Source: Eretmocerus hayati
Lineage: Eukaryota > Arthropoda > Insecta > Hymenoptera > Aphelinidae
Reading direction: 5' to 3'
Assembly (NCBI GenBank): GCA_029851415.1
Contig: CM056743.1
Coordinates: 15,182,727 to 15,246,726 of the forward strand
Length of the DNA stretch: 64,000 nt
Below the pieces are notes generated by a model. It ran no database searches and had not been told where the DNA came from. It worked only from the letters and a program-made list of their open reading frames with translations. Below are positions 39,248 to 50,711 of the stretch, piece after piece (positions within the stretch are counted from its first letter, which is position 1; every line of letters begins with the position of its first letter). A program made the translations under genes and the position numbers.

Positions 39248-39861
39248 ATTGTGAGTCATGAGATTTTCATGTGGTTTGTATTTCTGAAAGAAAACCGAGT
39301 ATTGTATTTGAAGAATTCACCGTAAGTTTTGGAGCTCAGATGGCATAGAGAGACTGATGCATCTATTCAAGTTTTTCTGAATCGATGCTCAAGAATAAGT
39401 AAATAAAAGCATCCTTTGCAGTATTTTTCACCTCCGCGTGAATTTGTACACTGCGACAGATTTTCAATATTGAAAGGAAAATTGTATATTCAATCATTGT
39501 ACACATGTAAATTGAATTCATTCTCATCGTGTGAATATGCATAGAAGCGATATAGTATGTCTGGGAAGTATGAAACTGTGAAGTTCTATCTAGGTATACA
39601 TGAATCCAATTATTTAATATTAATTAGCTGGAGTGCTGCAGAACGTGGTTTTTGTGGATTTGTCTATACTTTATTGTAAGTAATAATCACATATGCATCT
39701 CACAATTAGTTACTATCTAGAAAAAATCTAGCTTGCATTAAATTGCAATTTTTCTTGAGATGATTTTGTGAAGAAAGTGTGCTATAATTAGTCATTGAAA
39801 ATATGCAGGCTATTGTACCGGCATAATTTGTGGTTTATACTATTTACTTTGATACTTTGCG

Positions 39862-39867
39862 AATAAA
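39862..39867 (+). terminator. Candidate polyadenylation signal of polybromo
   Basis: AATAAA about 615 bases past the polybromo stop. Another AATAAA lies at 39402-39407. The choice between them, or use of both, cannot be read from sequence. The downstream paralogue of SDHAF4 is transcribed towards this site. Confidence 0.5.
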
Positions 39868-39915
39868 CTTTTATTATCAACCTTGAATCAGATTCTTCAT
39901 TTCAATCATCACGTA

Positions 39916-40036
39916 TTAACACGTTCGCTGCGACGCCGAAAATCGCAGTTCCGTTCCTGTGTGCGACGGGTTCCACTGGTGGGACCCATTTAATTGGATT
40001 TTGATCACCGTCGCACACAGAAAAGGAACATGTTAA
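39916..40036. mobile_element. 121-bp TTAA-flanked MITE abutting the SDHAF4-like stop codon
   Basis: It begins TTAACACGTTC and ends GAACATGTTAA. Inside are hairpin arms, TTCCTGTGTGCGACGG near 39955 and CCGTCGCACACAG near 40003. The right-hand TTAA (40033-40036) overlaps the TAA stop of the minus-strand SDHAF4-like gene, so the element forms the start of that gene's 3' UTR. Confidence 0.75.
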
Positions 40037-40458
40037 AAGTCAGTCACACGGCCTTTGTGTTGCCAATCTCCCCATTTAGTTGGTTCTTTCTCACTGTTTG
40101 CAATCAGCTCACCATTCTCAGGATTAGTGTCAACCAATACCAGATCTTGTTGTGAAGAAAATCTTGCTGATAGTCCAGTTCCTGAAAATTATATCAAGAT
40201 GACCTTACAGCTATCTTGATTTTTCTGATTCTAATCATCTCACTTGATTTCTCTGATTTCAGAAGCTTCTCGTGAAATTTTTTCATACGCTCCGACTCAA
40301 CTTTGTTTGATGATCCGGCTGTTGAAGTGACGTCTGTAAAGATTAGAATTAAAGCAGGGTATATTCATCAAATGAAAAATATTATGTTGCTTACTGTTTG
40401 CAAAGCCTCTTCTGGAATGAAATCTTCTGAGAGCAATTATTTTGGAGATTTTCAACAT
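40033..40458 (-). CDS. Divergent SDHAF4-like protein, 100 residues
   Basis: Three minus-strand exons, 40458-40395, 40333-40244 and 40181-40033, join in phase to 100 residues. The N-terminus MLKISKIIALRRFHSRRGFA is a textbook mitochondrial presequence. Next comes a charged helix (SERMKKFHEKLLKSEKS) equivalent to [14 protein letters not shown] in the neighbouring canonical gene. The C-terminus is EPTKWGDWQHKGRVTDF, against [17 protein letters not shown] next door, and NPENGELIANSEK replaces [12 protein letters not shown]. The ordered match of N-terminus, helix and terminal motif, plus the same intron style, makes this a paralogue. Family knowledge: SDHAF4 binds flavinated SdhA in the matrix and helps it join SdhB. 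Loss of the Gly-Pro-rich segment and the R-to-K and RK-to-HK changes suggest an altered or specialised role. It lies head-to-head with the canonical gene (678 bases between starts). Its stop codon lies inside the TTAA end of a small inverted-repeat element. Confidence 0.8.
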
Positions 40459-41136
40459 CGTGTGAGCGGATCGCCTAAATGTGAGTTTTCCTTTTCGCCT
40501 TCTTTATCTTCCCCAGTGTAGTATTTATTTTTTTTTATTTTATATTTCTGATCTCAATATATTTGTTTTGTTATGATCAAACCAAGGTTACCAAGGGAAC
40601 TGTTCTAAAATGTGATTGATTGAACTTCGTGTGTTTCGATCGACCCGATCTGTCATAATTGCTATCTATAGATATAGTTAGTGTGCCAACTGTAGCAGAC
40701 GTCTTTTATGTCGTGTATTCGCTTCGCATTCGCATGTCAGTTTCTCAGTTTGCAAATCTTCAGTTTAATTACCTTGATCATATATAGGTGCTTACAGCTG
40801 GCAACAGTGTCTCTGTGAAGATGAAATAAACGAATTAAATTATAATTAAAACATTTCAATAATATCTAGTGATTGTCAACAACAATATAAATGCTGAAGC
40901 TGATACGCGAAATCAGAATTTCACGTTGTGACATGTTATGATGTGGTTGATGAAGTTATAGGAAGTCAAATTTTGTGATTTTATTTTCGTTATTTGTTGC
41001 AATACAGGTATTTGTGCATGCATTCTGTCCTTTCGTATGTCATTCTATATTCAAAGAACTCATTTTAACCTTCAATATCGACTTCTCTTTTAGCAGTACT
41101 TTGGACCCAGTAATTATCCAAAATTTCACACAAGCA
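40459..41136. promoter_or_regulatory. Shared intergenic region of the divergent SDHAF4 pair
   Basis: The 678 bases between the two opposed start codons must hold both promoters and any leader exons. The interval is AT-rich with no long open frame of its own apart from the in-frame extension upstream of the SDHAF4 start. No specific core-promoter motif could be fixed with confidence. Confidence 0.4.
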
Positions 41137-42050
41137 ATGTTGAGGGTAGCCCAGAGTATTAGCAAAGAGGCTTTTGATCACCTGCCCAAAGGTAAATCTA
41201 ATGTCAACCAGTCTAGCAATTCACAAAGCATCAAATCTATTCATGGCTTCAATATTGTTCATATTGATCAATTCTGCTTGATCAATTCTGCCTTTACAGT
41301 TTATAGAATCATTCATCTGAATTAGGTTTGAATATCTATTCTATTAATCCTTTTCAGGTATCATTAGACTACACTCATCTTCAGAAAAAGATGGAAAAGC
41401 TGCGGAGAGTGCTCGACTCAAAGAGTTTCGACAGAAGCTCAAAGAATCACCTCCTCTAGGTGAGTTTGACAATAATCTACAGGACTAAGAGAATCAATAA
41501 TTATAAGGAAAATTATCAATATGACTCTTATATTTACAGGTGCCAGTGCAGTGAAAAAGGAATCAGTAGAAGTTGTTGATAGTAAGCTCAGAGCCAAAGC
41601 ACCCCTAGGTTAGTACATGATTTAAATATGTTCATATAAGTTTTCATTCTGTCTAGTTGCAATCAAAAATTCCTCAAAATATTGAGTGAAAATTCAAGAA
41701 GGTACTTAATTTTATTGAGGGCTTCACTCAAATAGCATAAACTTATTTGCAATGATTATGACGGTTGTTCCAATTATTAGTATTCAAAGGAAAGACTTAA
41801 CAGCAGTTAATTTCCATCATCTGGAGAGTATTGAAAGTGTCATTATCATATGATGATTTGATGATTGATTCTTGCTTCAGACAAATTAGAAGAACTCGAG
41901 GAAGGGCAGCATCCATACCAAGAGAAAGAACCTCTTCAACCTTTTCCCAACAATGTAAATCCTGACACCGGGGAACAGAACGGTCCACGCGGTCCTGAAC
42001 CAACCCGGTATGGGGATTGGGAGAGGAAAGGCCGCGTATCAGATTTTTAA
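41137..42050 (+). CDS. SDHAF4: Succinate dehydrogenase assembly factor 4
   Basis: Four exons, 41137-41191, 41358-41459, 41540-41608 and 41881-42050, give 131 residues; human SDHAF4 is 108. The C-terminal signature is complete: [29 protein letters not shown] and [19 protein letters not shown], ending at TAA. The N-terminal 30 residues ([20 protein letters not shown]) can act as a mitochondrial presequence; a charged helix with [15 protein letters not shown] follows. Family knowledge: this matrix chaperone binds the FAD-containing SdhA subunit of complex II, protects against oxidants, and promotes assembly with SdhB. The reading frame is open upstream of the chosen ATG within the same exon, so an additional 5' coding exon cannot be excluded; the chosen start gives the usual presequence placement. 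It is divergent from a paralogue on the minus strand, so the two may share a promoter between 40459 and 41136. Confidence 0.92.
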
Positions 42051-42265
42051 TCAGAGTAAATCTGAATTGTGTAAAGAACTGTAAATATTGCGTTCCTGTA
42101 CAGCAAATTATAATTCAATTGTTCAACCTGGCAGCTAGAGTCAGGCTCCGTATGTTTTGTCAATAGGTGCTATTTTCTATGATCTCAGAAAATAAGACAA
42201 AATGAGATACTGTGTTGATGAGCGTTACAGCTCAATTTTGTTCAAGTGGAAAGGATCTTGTGAGA

Positions 42266-42271
42266 AATAAA
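42266..42271 (+). terminator. Candidate polyadenylation signal of SDHAF4
   Basis: AATAAA about 215 bases after the SDHAF4 stop, just ahead of the TTAA-flanked foldback element that starts at 42371. It fits a short 3' UTR. Confidence 0.55.
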
Positions 42272-42370
42272 ATATAATATCCTAATTCATACTTTTAGTC
42301 GTCATCAGTGTTACATCATAGTGATTCTCAACATCCCAACTTCGAATATAGACCATTTTTGTAAGTTATG

Positions 42371-43222
42371 TTAAGGGGAGGTCCACTCTAATTTTGAAGT
42401 TTGGCCTGAAAAATCATGGAGGGCTGAAGTTTTAGATTTATACGCATTTTTTCGATCTAGAAACGATGGCGTACTCAGTTTTTCAGAAAAAAAATTTTTC
42501 GACCGTTTTTGTACACTGGTTTGCTGCGGCCCCTTCGCTCGATCGCCAAACCCATTCGAAATTTTGTTCAAAACCATAAATAGTACCCCCAAAAAAATTT
42601 GCAGACTGATTCATCTAATTCTGTGCGACAAGATACATTTTTTCGGGTCAAAAATCTGAGTTTTCTTGCTAAAATGCCTCAGAATTCGAAGAATATCGAT
42701 TATTTCGAAAAATCATGAGAACACTTCCGTGTTCAGATTAAAAAATTATATCGGATTGGGGAACAGAAAATATTTTTTATTTGAAAAATTAGATATACGT
42801 ATAATTGATATTTGTGATATTTTTTCTTGGTTCTTGAAATATTTTGTTCATTAATCTGAACAAAAAAGTATTCTTGTGATTTTTTGAAATTATCAATATT
42901 TTTCGAGTTCTGAGGCATTTTAGCAAGAAAATCCAGATTTATTTTGACCCGAAAAAATATATGTATTTGCACAGAATTTGATGGATCGGTCTGTATATTT
43001 TCTTGGGGGTACTTTTTATGATTTTGAACAAAACGTCGTATGGGTTTGGCGATCGGGAGAAGGGGAAGCAAACCAGTGGAAAAAAATTGTCAAAAATTTT
43101 TTTATTTGAAAAACTGACTACGCCATCGATTTTAGATCGAAAAAATACATATGAATCAAGATCTTCATCTCTTCATGATTTTTCAGGCCAGACTTGAAGA
43201 TTAGGGTGGAACCTCCCCTTAA
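42371..43222. mobile_element. 852-bp TTAA-flanked foldback element
   Basis: The ends are TTAAGGGGAGGTCCA and TGGAACCTCCCCTTAA. Arms of about 400 bp are inverted copies (for example the TTGGCCTGAAAAATCATG block on the left and its complement on the right). Non-coding; frames in the arms mirror one another. Probably a piggyBac-type MITE by its TTAA ends. Confidence 0.85.
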
Positions 43223-43490
43223 TGGATGCGAATCGGTCGCAATTAACATTAAACATCCAAGTACGAATATAGTGCGCCATTAACCGAAAGCAGTCAATGA
43301 CTTTACTGATTCTGCTCATCCGATCGCGAACAACACTCGTGATAAGCGTTATTTATGAATTGTCTGTCTTATCAATTAGCATCAAGATGAGCGTCTATCA
43401 ATTCAGATAACTTGAAAATATGGATTTGTATACCTCGTAAATTTTTCAATTATCTGATGCACAACAATTCATCTCTATTACAGTAAAGTC

Positions 43491-44375
43491 GCGTTAGTAC
43501 GAAGCCATGCGGGACGGATTGAATTTCGTGTTAACAAGGAATTCGTGTTGTGGAGTTTCCTCCCTGATACCAAATGATTCTCCTGTTTGATGAATGATTC
43601 CATACCAAAGGATCTTAGAATGCTCGAATATTTAAATAATCATGATGTATTATGCAGATACAAATTTCATTTGTTCATTTACACGTGTTGTAAACAATCA
43701 TACACGATATTTCTATGCAAGTAGGCGATCGACTCTTCAATTTGTGAAATCTCTAATCGAAGTTCGTTTCATCTTTTGCGTCCTTTTTGGCGTGACAGAT
43801 CACGCGCACTCGGGAAAAAATTTAAGCTCGAGAAAGACCATTATTGCTCTTGGCGAGATCTTTTCGAGTACTGAAGAAGAAGGCTCTTCTGCTAGAGTAT
43901 TGAACAAGGGTTTGCGACAAATATGACCGACACATTTGAATGTGGTCGGGTACACAGAAACAATCGTAAATTTTCGAATCGCCACCCTGGCGGATGTCAA
44001 ATTTATAGGCCACCCAATTTATATTCTCAGGCATGCAGTACGCCTACTTATAAGTATGCAGAGAGAGAGAGAGAGTGAAAATGCGTTTACCGACAAATAT
44101 AGGGCCAAGAAGGAGTATATGCGAAAGAAAGGCATGGTGATTATCGGCCGCAAAAGAAATTTGGGAGAAAAGGCTCCTTTGTGATCGCACGGTTACGTCA
44201 TGTGGGGAACGTCTTTAGGGAACCAAATTTACTTCGAGTTTCGTACTATCGGGGTACTTCGTATTACCGGGGAAAATATGTAAGTGCGCCTATGAAACTC
44301 AGCCGGGACCCGAAACTACTTCGTGCAATCGAGGATTTCGTTTTATCCTAGCTTCGTCTAAACGAGGCTTTACTG
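43491..44375. mobile_element. Pogo/Tc1-mariner-like TIR element, no transposase
   Basis: It begins CAGTAAAGTCGCGTTAGTAC and ends TCGTCTAAACGAGGCTTTACTG, with TA on both sides. Subterminal segments repeat the theme (TTCGTACTATCGGGGTACTT near 44240). This is the style of pogo/Tigger ends (CAGTAAAACCTCG...). A GA microsatellite lies at about 44056-44072. The internal frames show no transposase motifs. Confidence 0.7.
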
Positions 44376-44789
44376 TAATATAAATCAAATCCCTTCGAGC
44401 TCGCCCCGTGCAAAATCCGTATATGACTGCCAAACGCTCTAGTTTTGCATTTTTAATTCACTGCCAAAGATTCGCTGAGCTAAGAAATCCTGGACGTTCC
44501 TTGATTAGGTCTGTTGGTGTTTGGTATCTCATATTTTAGATATTTTGAAGAAAGATTGCTAGAAAAGATCTTACTCGAGCTAATAAATACCCTGAACTAT
44601 ATAATATGAGAGATTTTTGTCATTAAATTTTACAGATGTGGAATTAATTTTTAGAGAAAGACGCTGCAATTGGGGATCACCAGATATTTTTGAAACCGCC
44701 CGCTACAATTTTTGATGTCATAACACTAATTTTTCTTGCCGGATACGATAATGGGTTAAAATATAAAGTACTGGGAAAGATGAAATTCT

Positions 44790-45010
44790 TTTTATACGTC
44801 CATACGTAGAAACAGCGTGTTTCTAGGCCTCCTCGCTACGCGAGGAGGCCTGGAAACAAGCTGTTTCTGCGTACAGACGTATAAAACTGCATACGCGTCT
44901 CGTGCGGAAACATTTTTCCTTCGGGAAAACCAAGCTGGACGGTGCCATCGCCCACGTCCAGCTTGGTTTCCCGAAGGAAAAAATGTTTCCAGCACTCGAC
45001 GCGTAATGTA
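44790..45010. mobile_element. Double-hairpin element
   Basis: Two consecutive strong hairpins: 44790-44887 with arms ending in AGGCCTCCTCGC / GCGAGGAGGCCT around a 3-base loop, and 44906-44990 with arms containing CCTTCGGGAAAACCAAGCTG / CAGCTTGGTTTCCCGAAGG around a 15-base loop. A degenerate copy sits in polybromo intron 2. Confidence 0.85.
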
Positions 45011-46912
45011 CTATTCCCCAGGTTACATTATATAATGATTACGTACATTATGATTGATACTTAGGTAGTTATATAATTAGATATATTGTACTCAACTCCT
45101 ACCACACTCTCGCCATATAAGATATTTATTTACGTCCAAATTTTGGAACTTCTATATATACAAACGAGGTTAGATTTGACCGCTTGCGAGAAAGACTGAA
45201 CACGTCGTTTACGAATTTTCCTGAATATTGGATGTGTTTTCCTATGATGTACTAACATGCGTTAGAGCGCAACTCGTCAATCTAACGTGGAAGGGAAATT
45301 CTAATATGTTCATTGAACTCAAAATTTGATTCGAAAGAGCTGTTAATGAGTCTCAGAACGAGCCGAGAGCACTTCGGATCCATCTGGTGGCGTTAATGAT
45401 AAATGGTGCCCTCTGTTTGCTACGTTTGAGTGGTTGTCTGGTTGTACCGGCCGACACTAAATTTTAGTTCTTGCACTAATTTTTGCTTCCCACGCATCAA
45501 TTTTTGGTGCCTGTGTGACGGGCGAGAAATTTTGTTGCGGGACCATTGAAATTTGATGTTGCACCTTTAAATTTTGCTGCGGATACTACACTTTCTGATG
45601 AAATTCAATCCTGTCCCCCGGATGGAGCCGATCGCAGCAATTATTCATGTCGGGAGTTTCTCAGTGTACACAGTGTTGTAATCAGGTTCGATCTCAGCTC
45701 ATTCAAATCAATAATTATAACCATACACTATTTCTCGTTAATTAATCAACCAGGAGACTGATTCTTGCTCCGAATGTTGATCTCTTACATCCACTCATGC
45801 CTTTAAATATTATAAAGGCTTATTTCTTCATAAGTTCATTAAAAAAGAAACACTAAGATATGCGCAAATTCTTTAGAGATGTTATCGACGTCAGTCTGAT
45901 GTGTAACATTTTCGAATTTCTCTTGCAGATCGGGATAATGATGTACCAAGCCAGGCTTTTTGATCTTTTGCTTGGAAAAGTAGGTCAAGTTACCATATTA
46001 TTGACGATGGACGATTCTTTTGAACAGATCTTCTCCCATGAAATAATAGTACTTTAGGATGGAACAAAAATTACACATACGGTTCTCATCGTCACTCATA
46101 ATGGGATCTTGAGATTTCTTTTTGCGCATCTAATCCAAATCAACCAATTCAAAAATTGAAAAATCCATTCAAAATGAGTTTCTTCACATTTAAATTCTAT
46201 CTAGAAGATGATGATGAAGTTTTGAAAGTATGTTATAGTTCATCACGGTTCATTGGTTTGCAAACTGAATTAACTAAAAAAATTTGAATTGAAATCCTTT
46301 TGACGAATTTTTCAATTTGAAAGTCAACAAGATGAAGGTCTATATAACTCGTTGGAATAAAAACACCCTCAGCACACTTCTTGCAAATGGCATAATGATC
46401 ACCCTCAACGAGAGGTATCTCGAAGAGATTTTCCTCTCGTTGTTTTCAACTTTTCGAAACAGACAAAAGTTTGAGTAGAAGTGCGCGGCTCGTGGCGCAA
46501 TGCCGTTGCATAATTCATGAAGTTTCGACTTTTGCATGGTAGAGGATTCTGTATAGCTCCAACACGGAACGACTGATAATTCCGCAGATCAATCGATATG
46601 CGCGCCATTTCTTGAATTTTTTCGGACACGGGTGTCACCCTTGTGAAAAGTCAATGTCTCGAAGATCAGATCTCCCAACCAAAGAATACTTTGGAAAAGT
46701 AACGGTCTGAGAAAAGTGAGACCCATCCTCCTTTTATAATTTATGGATTGTCTTTGAGATGCCAAATAGTCAAATATCCATGTTCATCTATGAGATGGAT
46801 CGTTTTGTCACTCGATCTGCATTCCTAGTTTCCATCTACCTCGATTCTTTTAGACCATGCTCTGAAAGACCTTCCAAAATGTTTGGTTTTCGTTAGAAGA
46901 GATGTATCCCAC
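45011..46912. other. Gene-free region
   Basis: Several short frames only; none has a recognisable domain or splice-consistent partner. No strong repeat was noticed. Confidence 0.4.
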
Positions 46913-47269
46913 GACCAGGGGCGCCCCGGCACATTTTCCACCCTCCAACCGTGACTTTTTTGTAGTTTTCTGCTAAACACAAACTGAGTCTCCCAATTTC
47001 TCTTCATTTAGAAACTGAGTCATTTTGCATTAATTATTGAAAATTTTCTAATAATGGAAATGCAAGTGGTCTCGTATGGGGTTGCAGTTGATTTCTGACA
47101 CATACGAGACCACTGATGGTTCTCCCAATACTTGGAAATTTTTAATAATTAATGCAAAATGACTCAGTTTTTAAATGAAGTGAAATTGGGCGACTTAGTT
47201 TGTGTTTAGTAGAAAACTACAAGAAAAGTCACGGTTAGGGGGCGGAAAATGTGCCGGGGCACCCGTGGT
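46913..47269. mobile_element. 357-bp palindromic MITE, hAT-like ends
   Basis: The left end is ACCAGGGGCGCCCCGGCAC and the right end is GTGCCGGGGCACCCGTGGT. The arms stay complementary to a short loop between CTCGTATG (about 47070) and CATACGAG (about 47102). The CAGGG-type terminus suggests hAT, but an 8-bp target duplication was not established. Confidence 0.75.
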
Positions 47270-47533
47270 TATCCCATGTATTCCATTTTGATTATTCTTC
47301 GTTTTTCTTGTGAACAAGCATGTATCCATGATTCAAAAACTCTAGCGACATAATGTATGATTATTCGTGTAACATTAATGAGTAGTTACATTCTTCTACG
47401 AATAGAATTTCGTCTGGGAATTTTATAGAAGCCTACAATTGGGCTTCAGAAGTCCTTGAATTCCTCAGATCCGCCTCCCTGAAATCCTTGAAAAGTCCTT
47501 GAATTTGGATCCAAAATTTCTATAGATGCCCTG

Positions 47534-49332
47534 CTTTGTTTTCCTCTAAAATTGGGGGAACCATCTCAAAATGTATCAAAATCGACTTTTGAGGTGAAAA
47601 TGAGGAATTTGAGTTTCTTCAAATTTTCGTGTGTAGCTCGCTTGATCTCCGAAGTGAATGCATGAAGATTCCTCCTTGAAATTTCGGGGAGTACCATTTT
47701 GAACCCATTTGGAATGCATCAGAAGTAGACCGAAATTTCCAAAGCATTGCCCGCTTTCTTGGGAAATTTTTGGGAAATTTTTTCTCGAAATTGTCATGTT
47801 TAACTTCAATTGGAAAATTTGAGTGAGAAGTGTTCTAAATTCATATTCTCTCCCTACACGACTCCAAATTTGATGACCTGAAAAAGTTTTTCGCATAGTT
47901 TTCAGATCTGGAAACAATCCAACGAGGGAAAACTGTCGTGACTTTGAATACGGACCCTCCGCCGAACGCGACTACCGCACGGCGAGGGTGAAAGATTTTG
48001 AGTATGTAACCTGTACTCTAGACCGCTGAATCGGTTCTGATATATATTTTCAGTGCTCACAACCCTTGCGTTCGTTTGTTAATGACAATTTTTATTGCAA
48101 AATTACGACTTTTTGCAATTAATTCGAAAAAAATTCACTTTTGCGGGAAAACACAAGAGATCAAAGTTGCAGATATTGAAATTTCTTACAAAAGTAACCC
48201 TTGCAAGTTTTCTGATAAATCCAAGTCAGAGCCGAGAAAAACGTAGAAACTCTCTTACGCGTAAGATGCGGGCTTATACGGGGTGGCCTATGCAGCTTAT
48301 GGATTTGCTGCATCCATTTCGACAGTTATATTTTGATGACAAAACAAACCAGTGTATATCACGGTCGTATACAGTGTATATTGAAGAAAGAAGGATGTCA
48401 TACAAGGTGATCACTTTTACATACCGTTAACAGTAGCAACTTTTGTGGCGTGGCGTATGACTCTACGCTATACGAAACAAGCATCACTCATTCTCTCGAT
48501 CAAGTTCAAAGAAGTTCAGGTTTTCTACAGTCAAAACGTGAGTATCTTCAAGAGCATTTATCTCTCCTCAAGATGATTTTGAATATTCACCTTAGCGCTG
48601 CATTGCCCGCTCGTATAAGATAAGCCCATGTGATATACGTGCAGGAGAGTTTCCCCGTTTTTCTCGGCTTTGACTTGGATTTATCGGAAAATTTGTGACA
48701 ATCTTATTTGTAGGAAATTCTAAGGTCTACAACTTTGATCTCTTGTGTTTTCCCTACTTAAAGTGGACATTTTTCGAGTATTGTAATTTTGCAATAAAAA
48801 TTGTTATTAACAAACGAACGCTAGGGTTGTGGGTGAAACATATATCAGCATTAATTCAGTCGTCCTAGTCAACGTCTAGAGTACATGTTACACACTCAAA
48901 AGCCTTCATACTCAGTTTACGGTAGTCGCGTTCGGCGGAGCCTCCGTATTCAAAGTCATGACAGTTTTCCCTCGTTGGATCCCCGGATTTGAAAACTATG
49001 CGAAAAATTTTTTCGGGTCATCAAATTTGGAATTGTGTAGGAGAGAATACGAATTTAGAGCATTTCTCACACAACTTTTTCAATTGAAGGTAAACATGAC
49101 GATTTCGAGAAAAAATTTCCGAAGAAAGCGCGAAATGCTTTGGAAATTTCGGTCTCTTCTGATGCATTTCAAATGTGTTGAAAATAGTACCCTCGAAGTT
49201 TCAAGAAGAAATCTTCATTCACCTCGGAAATCAAGCGAGCTACACACGAAATTTTGAAGAAACTCAAAATCCTCATTTTCACCTCAAGAGTCGATTTTCA
49301 AATGATTCACTCAATTTTAGAGGAAAGCAAAG
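47534..49332. mobile_element. 1.8-kb foldback element with ~700-bp arms
   Basis: The outer ends are CTTTGTTTTCCTCTAAAATTG and its complement. Arms run about 47534-48255 and about 48650-49332 with roughly 400 bases between. Matching blocks include CGTGTGTAGCTCGCTTGAT (left) and ATCAAGCGAGCTACACACG (right). Frames in the two arms mirror each other. No transposase. Confidence 0.85.
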
Positions 49333-50080
49333 TTCATATTCATATTCATCACCCTCAAAAATATAAAGGGAGACATCTTTCAGCGAGTAGGTCGTGCGTG
49401 GTCACTCAACTGTAATTTTGGGCAACTTCCCGCTTGCCTTTCAGTGTGTCTACTGACACTCAATATCTTCTCGAAATCAATTTGGCATACTTGAGAGAAT
49501 CTGGGGAAGCTTCATCACGACCAAGCCACTAACTGACTTATTCAAGTCTGAAGGAAAAAATAGCCCATCCAACGAAAACATTCATGGACTCGGACTCTTT
49601 CGTATGAATAAAATCCTGTGGTTTGGCGTGATACATTGGAGTATTACTGTATTACAGCCGTAGTAATCACGTAGACAGGCGAACAAAATGAGAATTGCGT
49701 TGTACATCCGATTTGCAGACCATTACGAGCATCAGTGAGTGTAATCTCCAAGCTCAGCTCGGCTTTCATCGTGTTATCCGATGGGTTCTGAGGCGTGCAA
49801 TGAATGAAATCCGGCTGAGAGCTCGAATGCAATTTCACATTATTGCGCTTTTGTACTTGACAAAAATCATACCTTATATTCGCTTTCGATAACACCCCAA
49901 AAACGAAATGGCATTCACGTTGGTCTTATGGATTCCACGTCATGTATACAAGAGCTTTGCTTCGATGTACGAGTGCCGAAATTGATTGCAATTTACGTGT
50001 GTAGGGGAAATGAGAGAATGGATTACATCGATTACCAGAGCTTGATGCACAGCAAGTCGATTTTAAATTTCGGTCGTTTT

Positions 50081-50224
50081 GACGTCTAGCGACCTGTAAT
50101 TTCCGCGTAAGGATCGCGATTCACTGTTGATTCATGATTTCATGATCCCAGCCCGCACCGCTAAGGATCGCGGAATCGCGAATAAACGCGTTGACTCGCG
50201 GAAATTGCTAGTCGCTAGACGCCC
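50081..50224. repeat. Imperfect inverted repeat, 144 bp
   Basis: GACGTCTAGCGAC near 50081 pairs with GTCGCTAGACGC near 50211, and AATTTCCGCG with CGCGGAAATT further in. Two AAGGATCGCG copies lie in the same orientation inside. Confidence 0.65.
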
Positions 50225-50711
50225 AACCCTAGTCTAGACCAAAATTCAAAATCGACCTGCTGGGAGAGCGTTTATTCTGTGCAAAGATTGGTAAGTATGT
50301 ACATTCACAGGGATTAAAGGATCCGAGTGCCATAGATAAAGTGAGCTGATATGTACATGTAGGCACCGGAATTACTACAGAATATAGTACGATCTGAAAA
50401 GAACACGCGCTCAAGCGCAGACTTCTGCTGATCCGATGTTACCAATTCTTTTTTCTGTCCCTTCCGTTGTTTCTTCTTGATCACCGTGATTTCTCGTTTC
50501 TTAGGTTCCAAAGGAACGTGAATGACGCGATAGTCCTCCTGGATAAGATTCATAGACTGTGAAAATATTATTTGTTGTATTGTTCCATTTACTCACATGT
50601 GAGTAGATATCTGCAGATATCTCCGACGTGTCCTCTCTCTTCGTAAGTCCCAGATATCTCCGAAAATCGCATTTGTTTACGACCTACCCGAATGTTACAA
50701 GGGTAATTGAA

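Noticed and set aside
48958..49366. Frames resembling a second protein also seen at 47576-47917
   Set aside because: They are mirror copies in the arms of the 1.8-kb foldback and contain no transposase motif.
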